From contig JAFYWK010000056.1 of assembly GCA_017558065.1 (NCBI GenBank), positions 62,001-126,000 on the forward strand: a DNA stretch of 64,000 nucleotides. Direction: 5' to 3'. Source of the DNA: Paludibacteraceae bacterium (lineage in GTDB: Bacteria > Bacteroidota > Bacteroidia > Bacteroidales > Paludibacteraceae). How positions within the stretch are numbered: the first letter of the stretch is position 1; the number at the start of each line of letters is the position of its first letter. The position numbers were made by a program, and so were the translations under genes. Below, piece after piece: positions 1 through 9,160 of the stretch. A model generated the notes under the pieces. The model was given only the letters and a program-made list of their open reading frames with translations. It did no database searches and was not told the DNA's origin.

Positions 1-670
1 AACCCGTTTGCACTCGGTATTGCACGGGCGACTTGGCTGTAGATTCGACACCTATTTTAGCGTTGGCTTGCCATAGTGTTTGCCAATCGGATGCACGCAA
101 CTGAGATATAGATGTGCATGACAATGCGTGGTTGCCATCAAAATAGCGACCGTAATAGGAGTAGAAATCATTGTTGCCTTCAATGCCTACATAAAGGTCT
201 GCCCCCGATAGATGAGTAGTCACCAGCATGCCCAATTGGGATTGCGAATAGGAATCTATACCCCAATACGCATCGTGGTTGGCATAGAGAGCGAGCGACA
301 TCTTCTTCTTATGGTGAATGTCGTATCCGAAGTGAAGGTGCGTGTTGCGGTAGCCAGCAGCGCCGTCTAAGATACCCTGTAATGGTGATTGAGGTATGAA
401 ACGCGTCTCCGCAGGTGGCAGTTGGTTAACATTGTAACCAATAGCCAAGGAGTCGGAGTAGGTGGAGTAAATAACGGGGTTGAGTTGCAAATCGGGGGTG
501 ATGATTGCAGGGCGCGAGTTGATCTTGCCCGCACTTTGTATGACAGGTTGGAAGTCGCGTTCTACTGTCACTACTCTGCTCAGGGTAGTGTCGTTCTGAG
601 CAGATGATAGTTGGTAGTTTCCTGTTGATAATAGACAGATTGCAATGAATAGTATGATAGACTTTCTCAT
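1..670 (-). CDS. Outer-membrane beta-barrel-type protein, partial (3' end beyond window)
   Basis: Reading leftwards from an ATG at 668-670, 223 codons stay open to the window edge, so only the N-terminal part is present. It starts with a signal peptide of about 25 residues (ending LSSAQ), then a short segment VERDFQPVI, then alternating aromatic/polar stretches such as HLHFGYDIHH and LALYANHDAYW that look like outer-membrane strands. Its ATG overlaps the TGA of the TPR gene by four bases (ATGA), so the two are probably translated together and may act together in the envelope. From memory, Bacteroidetes often pair a TPR protein of about 1000 residues with such a barrel protein. The exact family is inferred; no TonB-box or plug motif can be confirmed here. 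Confidence 0.6.
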   Translation of the reverse strand, partial: MRKSIILFIAICLLSTGNYQLSSAQNDTTLSRVVTVERDFQPVIQSAGKINSRPAIITPDLQLNPVIYSTYSDSLAIGYNVNQLPPAETRFIPQSPLQGILDGAAGYRNTHLHFGYDIHHKKKMSLALYANHDAYWGIDSYSQSQLGMLVTTHLSGADLYVGIEGNNDFYSYYGRYFDGNHALSCTSISQLRASDWQTLWQANAKIGVESTAKSPVQYRVQTG

Positions 671-3603
671 AGTGATTCCTCCTCTGTTTCGTAATTTTCT
701 TCCTCTACTACCGCGTTCTCTGCCTCTTCAATGGCAGCTAGCTTCTCGGCGATAATTGTTTGTATATCATCTTCTTGGCGATAATTGCTCTGCAGTGCAA
801 GGAGATATTGTTTGGCTTGGAAAAGGTCATCGCGCTGCATATTGATGTCGGCTAAGAGTATCATACTTTTGGCCAACCAATACTGCTGTGAGGTCTGCAT
901 CTGGGTGAAGGACATGATTTCTTGTTCCGCCAAATCGGTAGAACCGAGTTGCAGATAGGCATAAGCCAATTGATATTTAGCTTCTGCTCCAATAGCGGTG
1001 CGCACCTCTTTGGCAAGTGGCGTAAGGTCCACAACGGCTAATCCAAATTGCTGGTCATGCAGGTGGGCTTTCGCGCGGAAATAGAGTGCTTCTTGGCGGA
1101 TTGGTTCAGAGAGCGCTTCTTGCTCGAGCAACTGAGTCGCCACTTCTATCACCGATGCGGTGTTCTTCTCTTCTTGGCTGCATCGTAACATGCCCAATAG
1201 GGCTGTGATACGATTGGCAGATGATGAGGCGAATTGCAGCATGCGTTGGAAATAGGTATGTGCAGTCTGATAGTCGGCCTTGTCATAGGTGAGTTCGGCT
1301 ACGCGCATACATGCTTCTTCCAGATGCGGATTGCCGTCCATGTCAGCCAAGATGCGATACTGCTCAATCGCCGCATCATACTGGTGCAGTTGGTAGTAAC
1401 TATTGGCTGCATAGTAGCGTGCCGCTACGCAATAGCGACCTTGTGGGCAGAAGGTTGCCAGATAGGTGGTCAGACCTGCTGCTGCCTGTTCATAATGACC
1501 CATGATGTATTGCAATTCGGCAGTAACATAGACCAATGAGTCCTCTTGAGTAGTGGTTTGCATATTGATTTTACCCAAGGTCTTGGTATATGCCAAGTAA
1601 TCATTGATATTATTCGTCTCAACGTACACTTGTTCCAAGTTTTCGAGGGCAGTATATGCCTCTTCGCTACCAGCATACTTCTCGATGGTGCTCTTAAATG
1701 CAGGAATAGCATTATCGTATTGATGCAATGTGCGATACACCATACCCAACTCCAGAGAGGACTTGGGTGCCTTGTCGCTATTGGGGTACTGCTGGATGAT
1801 GCGTTGATACACTTCGACTGTTGTTTGAGGTTGGTCTAATTGCAGGTATGCACGAGCCGTTTCGTAGAGAGCATCATCAGCATAGTCCGAACGAGGATAA
1901 CTGGTCGAGAGTTTCTTCATTGTTTGAATTTTCTCGGGGTAGCGATGCAGGAATCCCAAGGCATATCCCTTTTGGAAGAGTGCATAATCGACCCCATATT
2001 TGGAGGCTTGTGCCACGCGGTCGTATGTTGAAATAGCATCGTCGAACTGGCGCGAATGGAACAAGCAGTCGCCCAAACGATTGAGGGCATCAAGATAGGA
2101 TGTTTGAGCTGGATTGGCTTGCTTGATATACTGACGGAAAATACTTTCTGCTTGCTTCAGTGATTGCTGATTGAAGAGGGCGTATGCCTTCAAATAGAGT
2201 GCAGTTGTCTTGTTCTGTGATGAAGCGGCGTTTGGTTGCTTCTCATAGCGCTGCAGGTCTTCGAGGCAGGCTGCATATTGCGAGAGACGATAGTGGCTTT
2301 CTGCTCGGAGAAAATATGCCTCTGTCTTGTACTCTGATGATTGTTGTTCGTTGTCAATCACCTCTGTCATCCATTTGATAGATTCCTTCATATTGCTGCG
2401 CAAGAAGGCGTCAATACCCATCTGATAGCGTAGGTATTGCATGGTCTCTCGCATATGATCATCGGGATGCAGGATAGCAGATAATGCTTCGTAGGCAGCG
2501 GCATAGTCCTTGCTATTCATGTACATGTCTGCCATCAAGGCATAGACTTTGCTCGCGTACTTCGTGTTGGGATATTCGCGTAGGAAGTCTTGGAAGGCAG
2601 TGATACTCTCACCCAGAGCAGACCCCTGTAGATAGGTGATCTGTACGTAGTTATACATCGCTTCTTCGCGCAGGCGAGGACTGATGTTGAGTCGCATGGC
2701 GGCGGCGTAGGACAGTTTGGCTTTCTCTTCATCACCAATGCGCAGGTAACTATGACCGAGGTGCAGATATGCACTTTCGGAGATGGAGTCTTTTTGCTCT
2801 TTTACGTTTTTGAGTTGCAGCACCGCATCTTGGTATTTCCCTGTTCGATAATTGGCTACACCTAATATATATATATCGCCGCGTAGGGGTTCTTTCTTCT
2901 GCTCTTTGATGAGCGTTTGATAGGTGGTCAGGTGTTCGATAGATTGGTCATAGAGACTATCTTGATAGTACATCTCGCCGAGCATGCGATGTAGCTCGTA
3001 GTTGTTTTGGTTCTCAGGAAAAGCGTTTAGCAGGTGATTAGCACGCTCATATACCTTGTCGTATTCGCCCTGTGCATAATCAATCTGGATGATGTAGTAG
3101 GGCACAATCTGCTGGTAGCCACTCAATTGCTCGACAGCCAAAAACTCGGCTAACGCACGTGGGAACTCCTTCATGCAATAGTAGCAGTAGCCTGCATAGT
3201 ATCGTGCGTGGGGAGTATAGAGTGAGTTTTGGTTTTTGAGTCGGAGCAATTGGGATAGAGCTTGTTGGTAGTTGTTTTGTTTGACGAGCGTATATCCCCA
3301 ATAGAAATACAACATAGGTTGTGATTCGCGCGAGAGATTCTTGGCATTGACCTTGTTGAATGCCTTGATGGCTTGCTTGTATTTTCCCTTTTCTGCGTAT
3401 AGTACACCTTCCATGAAATAGATTTCATCGGTGTAGGTGGTGTAAGGGTATGACGCCATGTACGCCTTTAGGTTAGCAGGCGTAGTTTTCAAGCGCTCCT
3501 CAAACTGCTGTTGCAGTTCGCGAAAGTCTGTTTCGTAGTCTTGCGCGCTGGCTACAGTGGTAGCCATAACGAGAGTGATGATATAGATGAGTAGTCGTTT
3601 CAT
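667..3603 (-). CDS. Large periplasmic tetratricopeptide-repeat (TPR) protein
   Basis: 978 residues. A signal peptide (MKRLLIYIITLVMATTVASA) is followed by tandem TPR helices over almost the whole length, for example KGKYKQAIKAFNKV, NYQQALSQLLRLK, YDQSIEHLTTY, RQFDDAISTYDRVA and YDNAIPAFKSTIEKY. The last 25 residues are very acidic (EEAENAVVEEENYETEEE). TPR arrays act as protein-binding scaffolds; an envelope or periplasmic location follows from the signal peptide. No enzymatic domain is visible. The gene starts 24 nt after potD and overlaps the downstream outer-membrane gene by ATGA, so it is probably the fifth gene of the pot transcript. Its role in polyamine uptake is unknown; co-transcription may be fortuitous. 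Confidence 0.85.
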   Translation of the reverse strand: MKRLLIYIITLVMATTVASAQDYETDFRELQQQFEERLKTTPANLKAYMASYPYTTYTDEIYFMEGVLYAEKGKYKQAIKAFNKVNAKNLSRESQPMLYFYWGYTLVKQNNYQQALSQLLRLKNQNSLYTPHARYYAGYCYYCMKEFPRALAEFLAVEQLSGYQQIVPYYIIQIDYAQGEYDKVYERANHLLNAFPENQNNYELHRMLGEMYYQDSLYDQSIEHLTTYQTLIKEQKKEPLRGDIYILGVANYRTGKYQDAVLQLKNVKEQKDSISESAYLHLGHSYLRIGDEEKAKLSYAAAMRLNISPRLREEAMYNYVQITYLQGSALGESITAFQDFLREYPNTKYASKVYALMADMYMNSKDYAAAYEALSAILHPDDHMRETMQYLRYQMGIDAFLRSNMKESIKWMTEVIDNEQQSSEYKTEAYFLRAESHYRLSQYAACLEDLQRYEKQPNAASSQNKTTALYLKAYALFNQQSLKQAESIFRQYIKQANPAQTSYLDALNRLGDCLFHSRQFDDAISTYDRVAQASKYGVDYALFQKGYALGFLHRYPEKIQTMKKLSTSYPRSDYADDALYETARAYLQLDQPQTTVEVYQRIIQQYPNSDKAPKSSLELGMVYRTLHQYDNAIPAFKSTIEKYAGSEEAYTALENLEQVYVETNNINDYLAYTKTLGKINMQTTTQEDSLVYVTAELQYIMGHYEQAAAGLTTYLATFCPQGRYCVAARYYAANSYYQLHQYDAAIEQYRILADMDGNPHLEEACMRVAELTYDKADYQTAHTYFQRMLQFASSSANRITALLGMLRCSQEEKNTASVIEVATQLLEQEALSEPIRQEALYFRAKAHLHDQQFGLAVVDLTPLAKEVRTAIGAEAKYQLAYAYLQLGSTDLAEQEIMSFTQMQTSQQYWLAKSMILLADINMQRDDLFQAKQYLLALQSNYRQEDDIQTIIAEKLAAIEEAENAVVEEENYETEEESL

Positions 3604-3627
3604 TATGGGGAACAGGGATAGAGTGGT

Positions 3628-4956
3628 TTATCTTCTGCGGTTACGTTTTTTGCGTTGCAAGTCGCGTTGGCGTTTGTTGTTGATAGCGCGGATAACAACA
3701 GCCACCACGATGAGTACGAGTACTACTATGATGAAGATAACCAATCCGCTGCTCAGGTTGTCGCCCTTCACGCGTGACCACATAGCCAACATCTCTTCGG
3801 TCTTATCGCCGCAATCGTGCATCAATGCGCAACGCTCAATGACTGTTTGATCAGGATAGAAGACATGGTTAGCATGCACCGCTTCTGCGCCTTCGCCGAA
3901 GAAGTAGGTGAGGTTTGATGTTGCCTCTATCTCCTCATCGTTAGCCCACGCAAGAATAGTAGAGTCTGCCACTACGCTCACGTAGCCAATCTCCTCCATG
4001 TTGAGGATGGCATTTTGAGGCATACACATATAGTTGATAAAGTAGCTGGCCGCTTTGGCGTTCTTAGCGAAGATAGGGATGCACCAACCGTCAAACCATA
4101 CGTTGCTACCCTCTTGTGGTACGAAATACTCGAGGTCAACGCCCACTTCAGCTGCTTCATCGATAGCCCATTGTGCATCGCCTGACCAGCTGAGGTTGAG
4201 CCACGCTTTGCCCTTGGTCATTTCCTCTTTGCCGAAGTCCACTTCCCAACCAGCGATATTATTCTTCATATTGGTCAGGAACTCCTCCACGCGTTGGATA
4301 CGCTCTTCTGTCACATTGGCTACCAGCTCATTGCGGGTCACTTCGCCTCTGGCAATCTCGTCGCGATAAGCGTAGAGTACCACTACGGAGTAGATGTCGC
4401 GGAAGGCATCTTTCATGAAGACTTTGCCTGCGAACTTAGGGTTTTGCAGACCGCCTAAGGAGAGAATCTCCTCCTTATTCACCAATGCAGTATTGTACAG
4501 GATACCCGTTGTACCCCACATATAACCCACGGTGTAGTCTGCTACGCACACGCTGCTGTCGGGAGCCATCTGTTGGAACTTATCTATTGCGAAAGGCGAT
4601 ACCAACTTGGTATAGTCGGGCGTGTTGCCAAAGTTCTTGTTGATAGGTTGCAGCAGCTTATTGCGGAGCATACGCTCGATGATATACTCGGATGGACAGA
4701 TGACGTCGTAGTCCTCCTGACCAATCTCAATCTCGGTGAGCATGGACTCGTTGATGTCGAAGGTCTGGTAGAGCACCTCCACTTGTTCGCCTGTTTGCTC
4801 ATAGTACCACGCAGGGAAACCATTGAGCACATTCATGTCGATATAGTCTGCCCAGTTATACACCTTCAGCGTGTGCTCGCGGTCAGCAGCAAAAGCGTTA
4901 GATACCAATACACAAGGTAGCACCAAAGCGGCTACAGCAAAAAAGAACTTTTTCAT
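3628..4956 (-). CDS. potD: Spermidine/putrescine ABC transporter substrate-binding protein with C-terminal membrane anchor
   Basis: 442 residues. A cleavable signal peptide (about 1-23, ending NAFA) precedes a PotD/PotF-type solute-binding fold: LKVYNWADYI at the start, EVLYQTFDINESMLTEI, DVICPSEYIIERM, YTVGYMWGTTGILYN and NLSWSGDAQWAIDEA are typical of the family. It would bind polyamine in the periplasm and hand it to PotBC. Family members usually end near residue 350. Here there is an extra tail: a hydrophobic segment at about 404-423 (VIFIIVVLVLIVVAVVI) and then a lysine/arginine-rich end (KRQRDLQRKKRNRRR), which reads as a C-terminal inner-membrane anchor. The ATG overlaps the potC stop by four bases (ATGA). 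Operon order is potA-B-C-D. Confidence 0.93.
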   Translation of the reverse strand: MKKFFFAVAALVLPCVLVSNAFAADREHTLKVYNWADYIDMNVLNGFPAWYYEQTGEQVEVLYQTFDINESMLTEIEIGQEDYDVICPSEYIIERMLRNKLLQPINKNFGNTPDYTKLVSPFAIDKFQQMAPDSSVCVADYTVGYMWGTTGILYNTALVNKEEILSLGGLQNPKFAGKVFMKDAFRDIYSVVVLYAYRDEIARGEVTRNELVANVTEERIQRVEEFLTNMKNNIAGWEVDFGKEEMTKGKAWLNLSWSGDAQWAIDEAAEVGVDLEYFVPQEGSNVWFDGWCIPIFAKNAKAASYFINYMCMPQNAILNMEEIGYVSVVADSTILAWANDEEIEATSNLTYFFGEGAEAVHANHVFYPDQTVIERCALMHDCGDKTEEMLAMWSRVKGDNLSSGLVIFIIVVLVLIVVAVVIRAINNKRQRDLQRKKRNRRR

Positions 4957-5813
4957 TTCGTTTTGTTTTGTTGTTTATGGGTTCGTATATTCATTATTAT
5001 CAGCAAGACTAAGATAGTCAAGAAAATCAAGGAGAAGAGTGGACGCAATTCTGGCGTCAAACCACCCTTTCGTGCATCTGCGTAAATAAAAGTGGACAAT
5101 GTCTCCAGTCCGCTACTACCCTTCGTAAAGTAGGTTACACCGAAGTCATCAATACTCAAAGTCAAACTCAAGATAAATCCGCTAATCATACCTGGCCACA
5201 ACTCTGGCATCATCACTTTGCGAAGCGCTTGGAATGGGGTAGCACCCAAGTCCAACGCCGCCTCATAGATATTCGGATTCATCTTCGTCAGTCGTGGCAT
5301 CACGCTTAGCACCACATAGGGCGTACAGAACACCACATGTGCCGCAATTACAGTACCTAGTCCACGACTAATACCCAAGAATACAAACAGCAAGAATAAA
5401 CTGATACCCGTCAGAATATCAGGGTTGATCATCGGAATACTATTCATAAAGGTGAGTATCTTCCTATCGCGATTGCGCATATGATAAATACCTATCGCAG
5501 CCAATGTCCCCAATACGGTAGAGATCAACGCCGACGACAATGCAATCACCACCGTGAAGAATATCGCACGGTACAAGTTAGGATCTACCTTCACCTGTGC
5601 CACGGCGTCATAGCCCGTAAATAGGTTCTCGTACAAACCAAAAGTGAACCCTGTCCAGTTACCAAATACCTTGCTTTGTGTGAACGAGAATATGATAATC
5701 AGCAGGATAGGGGCATACAATACCACCAGTAGCAACCACAAATACGCTTGTGCTGCTATGCGCGATCCCAATCCTCGCTGCTCAATCTTCGATTTCTTAT
5801 AATTTTCAAACAT
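4953..5813 (-). CDS. potC: Spermidine/putrescine ABC transporter permease PotC
   Basis: 286 residues with about six membrane segments (first AYLWLLLVVLYAPILLIIIF). The cytoplasmic EAA loop is clear: EAALDLGATPFQALRKVMMP, which docks the PotA ATPase. It belongs to the inner-membrane permease pair PotB/PotC that moves polyamines inward. Length is normal for PotC (about 264) with a slightly longer N-terminus. It ends in ATGA overlap with potD and is separated from potB by a 56-nt spacer filled with a CCTTTAACC-type repeat. Confidence 0.93.
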   Translation of the reverse strand: MFENYKKSKIEQRGLGSRIAAQAYLWLLLVVLYAPILLIIIFSFTQSKVFGNWTGFTFGLYENLFTGYDAVAQVKVDPNLYRAIFFTVVIALSSALISTVLGTLAAIGIYHMRNRDRKILTFMNSIPMINPDILTGISLFLLFVFLGISRGLGTVIAAHVVFCTPYVVLSVMPRLTKMNPNIYEAALDLGATPFQALRKVMMPELWPGMISGFILSLTLSIDDFGVTYFTKGSSGLETLSTFIYADARKGGLTPELRPLFSLIFLTILVLLIIMNIRTHKQQNKTK

Positions 5814-5820
5814 ATATCCT

Positions 5821-5864
5821 TGCCTTTAACCTTTAACCTCTAACCTTTAACCTCTAGCGAAGCG
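5821..5864. repeat. CCTTTAACC-type degenerate short repeat (family R2), potB-potC spacer
   Basis: Six or so copies of a 6-8 bp unit (CCTTTAAC, CCTCTAAC) followed by AGCGAAGCGTCC. The same units appear at 24339-24377 (inside the clpC-like gene), 29003-29040, 30303-30345, 32289-32316 and 43579-43595. Confidence 0.75.
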
Positions 5865-5869
5865 TCCAC

Positions 5870-6664
5870 TCAACGATTTATATCCTCCTTATCTCCACCA
5901 AAGAAACTGGTCAATCCTATGATGATCAACATGATCAGCGACAATGCTGCACCGTAGTTCCACATCGCAATACCGCCTTCGCCGAAGCAGCGTTGGATGA
6001 GCGAACCGAACAGTGTCACCTTGTTATGGGTCAGCAACTCAGCGATAGCGAAAGTTGAAACCGTTGGCATAAATACCATCACAATACCCGAGTAGATACC
6101 TGGCACCGACAATGGCAATGTCACTTTCAAGAACACCTGATGACGCTTTGCGCCCAAGTCGTGCGCTGCCTCTATCAAACTGGTGTCCATCTTTTGCAGG
6201 GTGTTGTAGATAGGATAAATCATAAACGGCAGGAAGTCATACACCATACCAAAAAGCAACGCTCCTTCGCCCAACGGCAAACCAAACATTCGGAACAACT
6301 CCACCGTTGCAATCGTGCGCAACAAAAAGTTAATCCACATCGGCAGAATAAACAACATCGCCATCACCTGCGGTGTCTTAAAGTCTGCCATTGCCATGAT
6401 GTATGCTGCGGGATACCCCAACAGCAGACAAATGATGGTCGTAATCAGCGCAATGGCCAGCGAATAGATAAAGGTGTTTATCGCTTCAGACTTGGTGAAG
6501 AAACTCACGAAGTTCTGTATCGTAAAGCTACCATCAGCATCCGTAAAGGCATACACGCCAATCAGCACCAATGGCAGAATCACCAAGCACAGCATAAACA
6601 GCGCATAGGGCCATGCCCATGTACTACGCGACTGAAACACCATTCTTAATTTACTATTTTTCAT
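5870..6664 (-). CDS. potB: Spermidine/putrescine ABC transporter permease PotB
   Basis: 264 residues with six predicted membrane helices (for example YALFMLCLVILPLVLIGVYA near the N-terminus and LIMLIIIGLTSFFGG at the C-terminus). The EAA motif EAAHDLGAKRHQVFLKVTLP is present. It forms the inner-membrane channel with PotC. It lies 30 nt after potA and 56 nt before potC; both spacers carry short repeats rather than regulatory sequence I recognise. Confidence 0.92.
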   Translation of the reverse strand: MKNSKLRMVFQSRSTWAWPYALFMLCLVILPLVLIGVYAFTDADGSFTIQNFVSFFTKSEAINTFIYSLAIALITTIICLLLGYPAAYIMAMADFKTPQVMAMLFILPMWINFLLRTIATVELFRMFGLPLGEGALLFGMVYDFLPFMIYPIYNTLQKMDTSLIEAAHDLGAKRHQVFLKVTLPLSVPGIYSGIVMVFMPTVSTFAIAELLTHNKVTLFGSLIQRCFGEGGIAMWNYGAALSLIMLIIIGLTSFFGGDKEDINR

Positions 6665-6667
6665 GCC

Positions 6668-6722
6668 TATAACCTATAGCGGCTTTGCCGCGTCCTATAG
6701 CCCTTCAGGGCGTCCTTTAACC
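6668..6722. repeat. Mini-palindrome repeat (family R3) overlapping the 3' end of potA
   Basis: CCTATAGCGGCTTTGCCGC followed by TATAGCCCTTCAGGGCG: two small palindromes joined by TCCTATAG. The potA stop codon lies inside the element, so the last PotA residues are repeat-encoded. Confidence 0.65.
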
Positions 6723-8125
6723 TCTTTCTTATACAATCGAATATAACTTGGTGCCACGCGAATACCCACTCTATCGCCATCGTCCCACACATCGTTGGTA
6801 TCTACAAAGATATCATCACCATCGTCCGTGCGAACAGTCAAGTGATAGTGATCGCCCTTGTACAAGATGAAATATACCTCGCCGCACAATACACCATCTT
6901 CCTCATCGTCTTGCAGATTCACGCGGTTGAAGTCCACTTCCACTTCCACCTCTTCGCCTACTTCGAATCGCTCTGCCACACGCTCTGGGATATCCCATTC
7001 CTCGTCCAAGAAACGCACACGATTATCCTCCAGCACTTCGCCATCGAAGGTATTGCACAATCGCTCTTTCTTCATCACCTGAATATCTTCGGGCTTCACC
7101 AGCAGTCCCACTTTCGTGCCTGGCTCAAAGGCGTGATAATCTTGAATCATCAACTCATACCCTTCATCGGTCAGCACAGTCATCTCATAGTGCACGCCCT
7201 TAAAGATACAGCTTTGCACTTCTCCATGCAACTGCCAGTTATCCTCTTTACCCTCTTGCAAAGTTCCGATATAAATATCCTCAGGACGAACTACCACATC
7301 CACTTCGGTGTCCTCGCCAAAACCTTTGTCCACGCACTCAAAGTCATGCTCGCAGAAGTTCACCATCTTATCTTTCACCATAGTGGCATCCAAGATGTTA
7401 CTTTCTCCGATAAAATCGGCAACAAAGCAGTTTTGTGGCTCGTTATATACATCGGTTGGTGTACCTATTTGTTGGATCTTACCCTCGCTCATCACCACCA
7501 CGCGGTCGCTCAATGTCAATGCCTCTTCTTGGTCGTGTGTCACATAGATAAAGGTGATACCCAACTTCTTGTGCATCGCACGAAGCTCCATCTGCATGTC
7601 CTTGCGCATCTTTAGGTCCAGCGCAGCCAATGGCTCGTCCAGCAGCAACACCTCTGGCTCGTTGATGATTGCACGCGCAATCGCCACACGCTGTTGCTGA
7701 CCGCCTGACAGACTATCCACATCGCGGTACTCATAGTCGGTCATGCCCACAGTCTTCAGCGCCTGCTTCACCTTCTTCTCAATGACTTTCTTATCTACTT
7801 TCTTCAGTTTTAATCCGAAAGCCACATTGTCAAATACATTCAAATGGGGGAATAGTGCGTACTTCTGAAACACCGTATTCACATCACGCAAGTGTGGCGG
7901 CATGGTGGTTACGTCCTCGCCATTCAGCAAAATATCACCCTCTGTTGCCACTTGAAAACCAGCAATACAACGTAGCAACGTCGTCTTGCCGCAACCAGAA
8001 GGGCCTAAGATTGTTACGAACTCGCCTTTCTTGATTTGAAGGCTCACATCGTCCAAGGCAAATTTACCGTCCTCAAACTGTTTGGACACATGATTTACCT
8101 CAATGATAAAATCCGATTTCTGCAT
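6695..8125 (-). CDS. potA: Spermidine/putrescine ABC transporter ATP-binding protein PotA
   Basis: 476 residues. Walker [10 protein letters not shown] (about 40-48), Q-loop [12 protein letters not shown], signature LSGGQQQR, Walker [13 protein letters not shown] and switch histidine VTHDQEEA are all intact. About 240 residues of C-terminal regulatory beta-domain follow, more than in the usual ~370-residue PotA, and this part looks duplicated: [20 protein letters not shown] is echoed by [21 protein letters not shown], so two TOBE-like domains are likely. The last residues (VKGRPEGL) are encoded by an intergenic-type repeat that continues past the stop. It is the first gene of the pot operon, with a promoter at 8191-8222. 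Confidence 0.95.
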   Translation of the reverse strand: MQKSDFIIEVNHVSKQFEDGKFALDDVSLQIKKGEFVTILGPSGCGKTTLLRCIAGFQVATEGDILLNGEDVTTMPPHLRDVNTVFQKYALFPHLNVFDNVAFGLKLKKVDKKVIEKKVKQALKTVGMTDYEYRDVDSLSGGQQQRVAIARAIINEPEVLLLDEPLAALDLKMRKDMQMELRAMHKKLGITFIYVTHDQEEALTLSDRVVVMSEGKIQQIGTPTDVYNEPQNCFVADFIGESNILDATMVKDKMVNFCEHDFECVDKGFGEDTEVDVVVRPEDIYIGTLQEGKEDNWQLHGEVQSCIFKGVHYEMTVLTDEGYELMIQDYHAFEPGTKVGLLVKPEDIQVMKKERLCNTFDGEVLEDNRVRFLDEEWDIPERVAERFEVGEEVEVEVDFNRVNLQDDEEDGVLCGEVYFILYKGDHYHLTVRTDDGDDIFVDTNDVWDDGDRVGIRVAPSYIRLYKKEVKGRPEGL

Positions 8126-8190
8126 TTCTTTTGTCGCTATGGTACACTATAAGTGTAATACATAAAATTTCGTTTTTGCCAATTTGGGTG

Positions 8191-8222
8191 CAAAGGTACA
8201 AAAAAAAATGCACAAATACAAA
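8191..8222 (-). promoter_or_regulatory. Promoter of the pot operon
   Basis: On the minus strand, TTTG (8219-8222), 20 bp, TACCTTTG (8191-8198): the Bacteroidetes -33/-7 form. It sits about 65 bp before the potA ATG. Confidence 0.8.
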
Positions 8223-8273
8223 AAAAAACGAGCAAAAGTTTATTTTTAGGCTCGTTTTCTCTGTATTTGGGCT

Positions 8274-8371
8274 GCGTGGAGTGGCAGTAGCTTCGAGGTA
8301 CTCGCAGATTTGCGAGGGGTGTCCTCGAAGGTACAACCTTGCCACTCTACGTTAGGACGAAGTCCGCACAT
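8274..8371. ncRNA. Candidate structured element, copy A (see 14338-14433)
   Basis: Plus-strand reading: outer stem 8275-8286 with 8340-8351 (12 bp, one G-U), inner stem 8291-8298 with 8323-8330 (8 bp), apical hairpin 8301-8306 with 8311-8316 (6 bp), then a separate hairpin GGAC-GAA-GTCC (8355-8365) followed by GCACAT. A second copy at 14338-14433 keeps every helix with different bases. Conserved unpaired or junction words are GTAGCTTCG, CGAAGGTACA, the GAA loop and GCACAT. The transcribed strand is not known; the folding is direction-symmetric. It lies 76 bp upstream of the pot promoter box. I do not recognise the family. Confidence 0.45.
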
Positions 8372-8397
8372 ACGCAAATGCGCAGTGCATTTTTTGG

Positions 8398-8760
8398 ATA
8401 ATGGACGCCTTAAAGGGACTTCAGGCGCAGCGATCTTCCATCTTCAAGCGAAGCGAACTAATCTCTCTCTCCCTCGCACACCACTCGATTACCATTAGCC
8501 ACATCCTGCCAACCGCGACCTGACAAATTCTCATTGAAACATTTTTGTGCAACCAATTGTTTTTCTGTGTCTATGTTATGTTACAGTGTTACGGTTGTTA
8601 CAGCAATATCCTATATGTTGTGTATTTAAAGAACATAATACATATGAGAAATAACTGTAACACTGTAACAACTGTAACAGGTAGATGTCAAGATACTTCT
8701 CGGTGATATATTTGATCTTTCATGCGGAAATTGCGTTCTTGCGCCACTTGCAAAAGAAAA
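8398..8760. other. Intergenic DNA with R3-type repeat and a TGTTACAG inverted repeat
   Basis: 8398-8460 carries GCGCAGCG/AGCGAAGCG-type mini-palindromes. 8579-8603 holds three tandem copies of a TGTTACAG-like word and 8655-8680 holds three more in opposite orientation, making an imperfect inverted repeat of about 25 bp around an AT-rich 51-bp centre. No convincing gene is seen in this stretch. Confidence 0.6.
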
Positions 8761-8800
8761 TCCCTATAACACATTTATGCAAGCATATGTGCCATAGGGC
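8752..8800 (-). terminator. Terminator after tRNA-Leu
   Basis: On the minus strand an imperfect hairpin (CCCTATGGCACATATG paired with CATAAATGTGTTATAGGG) is followed by ATTTTC. It ends the tRNA-Leu transcript. Confidence 0.55.
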
Positions 8801-8811
8801 TTTCCTTTCAG

Positions 8812-8897
8812 TACCGCGAGCGGGACTTGAACCCGCACAGCCATCACTGGCCAAAGGATTTTAAGTCCTTCGTGTCTACCGATTCCACCATCGCGGC
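8812..8897 (-). tRNA. tRNA-Leu(TAA)
   Basis: 86 nt on the minus strand. Acceptor GCCGCGA pairs with TCGCGGT, discriminator A, T-loop TTCAAGT, and a long variable arm (GGCCAGTGATGGCT region) as expected of a class II tRNA. The anticodon loop CTTAAAA gives anticodon TAA. CCA is not encoded. A promoter is present at 8911-8942. Confidence 0.95.
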
Positions 8898-8910
8898 TTG
8901 AAATCGGGTG

Positions 8911-8942
8911 CAAAGGTACAATAAAAAATGTAATTATGCAAG
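8911..8942 (-). promoter_or_regulatory. Promoter of tRNA-Leu
   Basis: Minus strand: CTTG (8939-8942), 20 bp, TACCTTTG (8911-8918), about 14 bp before the mature 5' end. Confidence 0.75.
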
Positions 8943-8988
8943 AAAAATGCATAAAATATCATATTTTTTGTGAAATTTGCATAAAATA

Positions 8989-9020
8989 TTTGGTCAATTA
9001 AAAAAAAAGCACTACCTTTG
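8989..9020 (+). promoter_or_regulatory. Promoter of tRNA-Cys
   Basis: TTTG (8989-8992), 20 bp, TACCTTTG (9013-9020), 30 bp before the mature tRNA. Confidence 0.8.
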
Positions 9021-9050
9021 CAGTCGCTTTCTGAAAAGAACGCATGTTTT

Positions 9051-9121
9051 GGTACCTTGCCCGAGCGGTTAGGGATCGGTCTGCAAAACCGGGGACGGCG
9101 GTTCGAATCCGCCAGGTACCT
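9051..9121 (+). tRNA. tRNA-Cys(GCA)
   Basis: 71 nt. Acceptor GGTACCT pairs with AGGTACC, discriminator T, T-loop TTCGAAT, anticodon loop CTGCAAA giving anticodon GCA. It is followed directly by a Rho-independent terminator. Confidence 0.95.
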
Positions 9122-9127
9122 CCAGAA

Positions 9128-9157
9128 AAGAGCCGCTCAAGAGAGTGGCTCTTTTTG
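9128..9157 (+). terminator. Terminator after tRNA-Cys
   Basis: AAGAGCCGCTC and GAGTGGCTCTT form a hairpin with an AAGA loop followed by TTTT. Confidence 0.8.
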
Positions 9158-9160
9158 TTA

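Noticed and set aside
8274..8371. Identification of the two-copy structured element as RNase P, SRP, tmRNA or 6S RNA.
   Set aside because: It is under 100 nt, lacks the signature sequences of those RNAs and is present twice.
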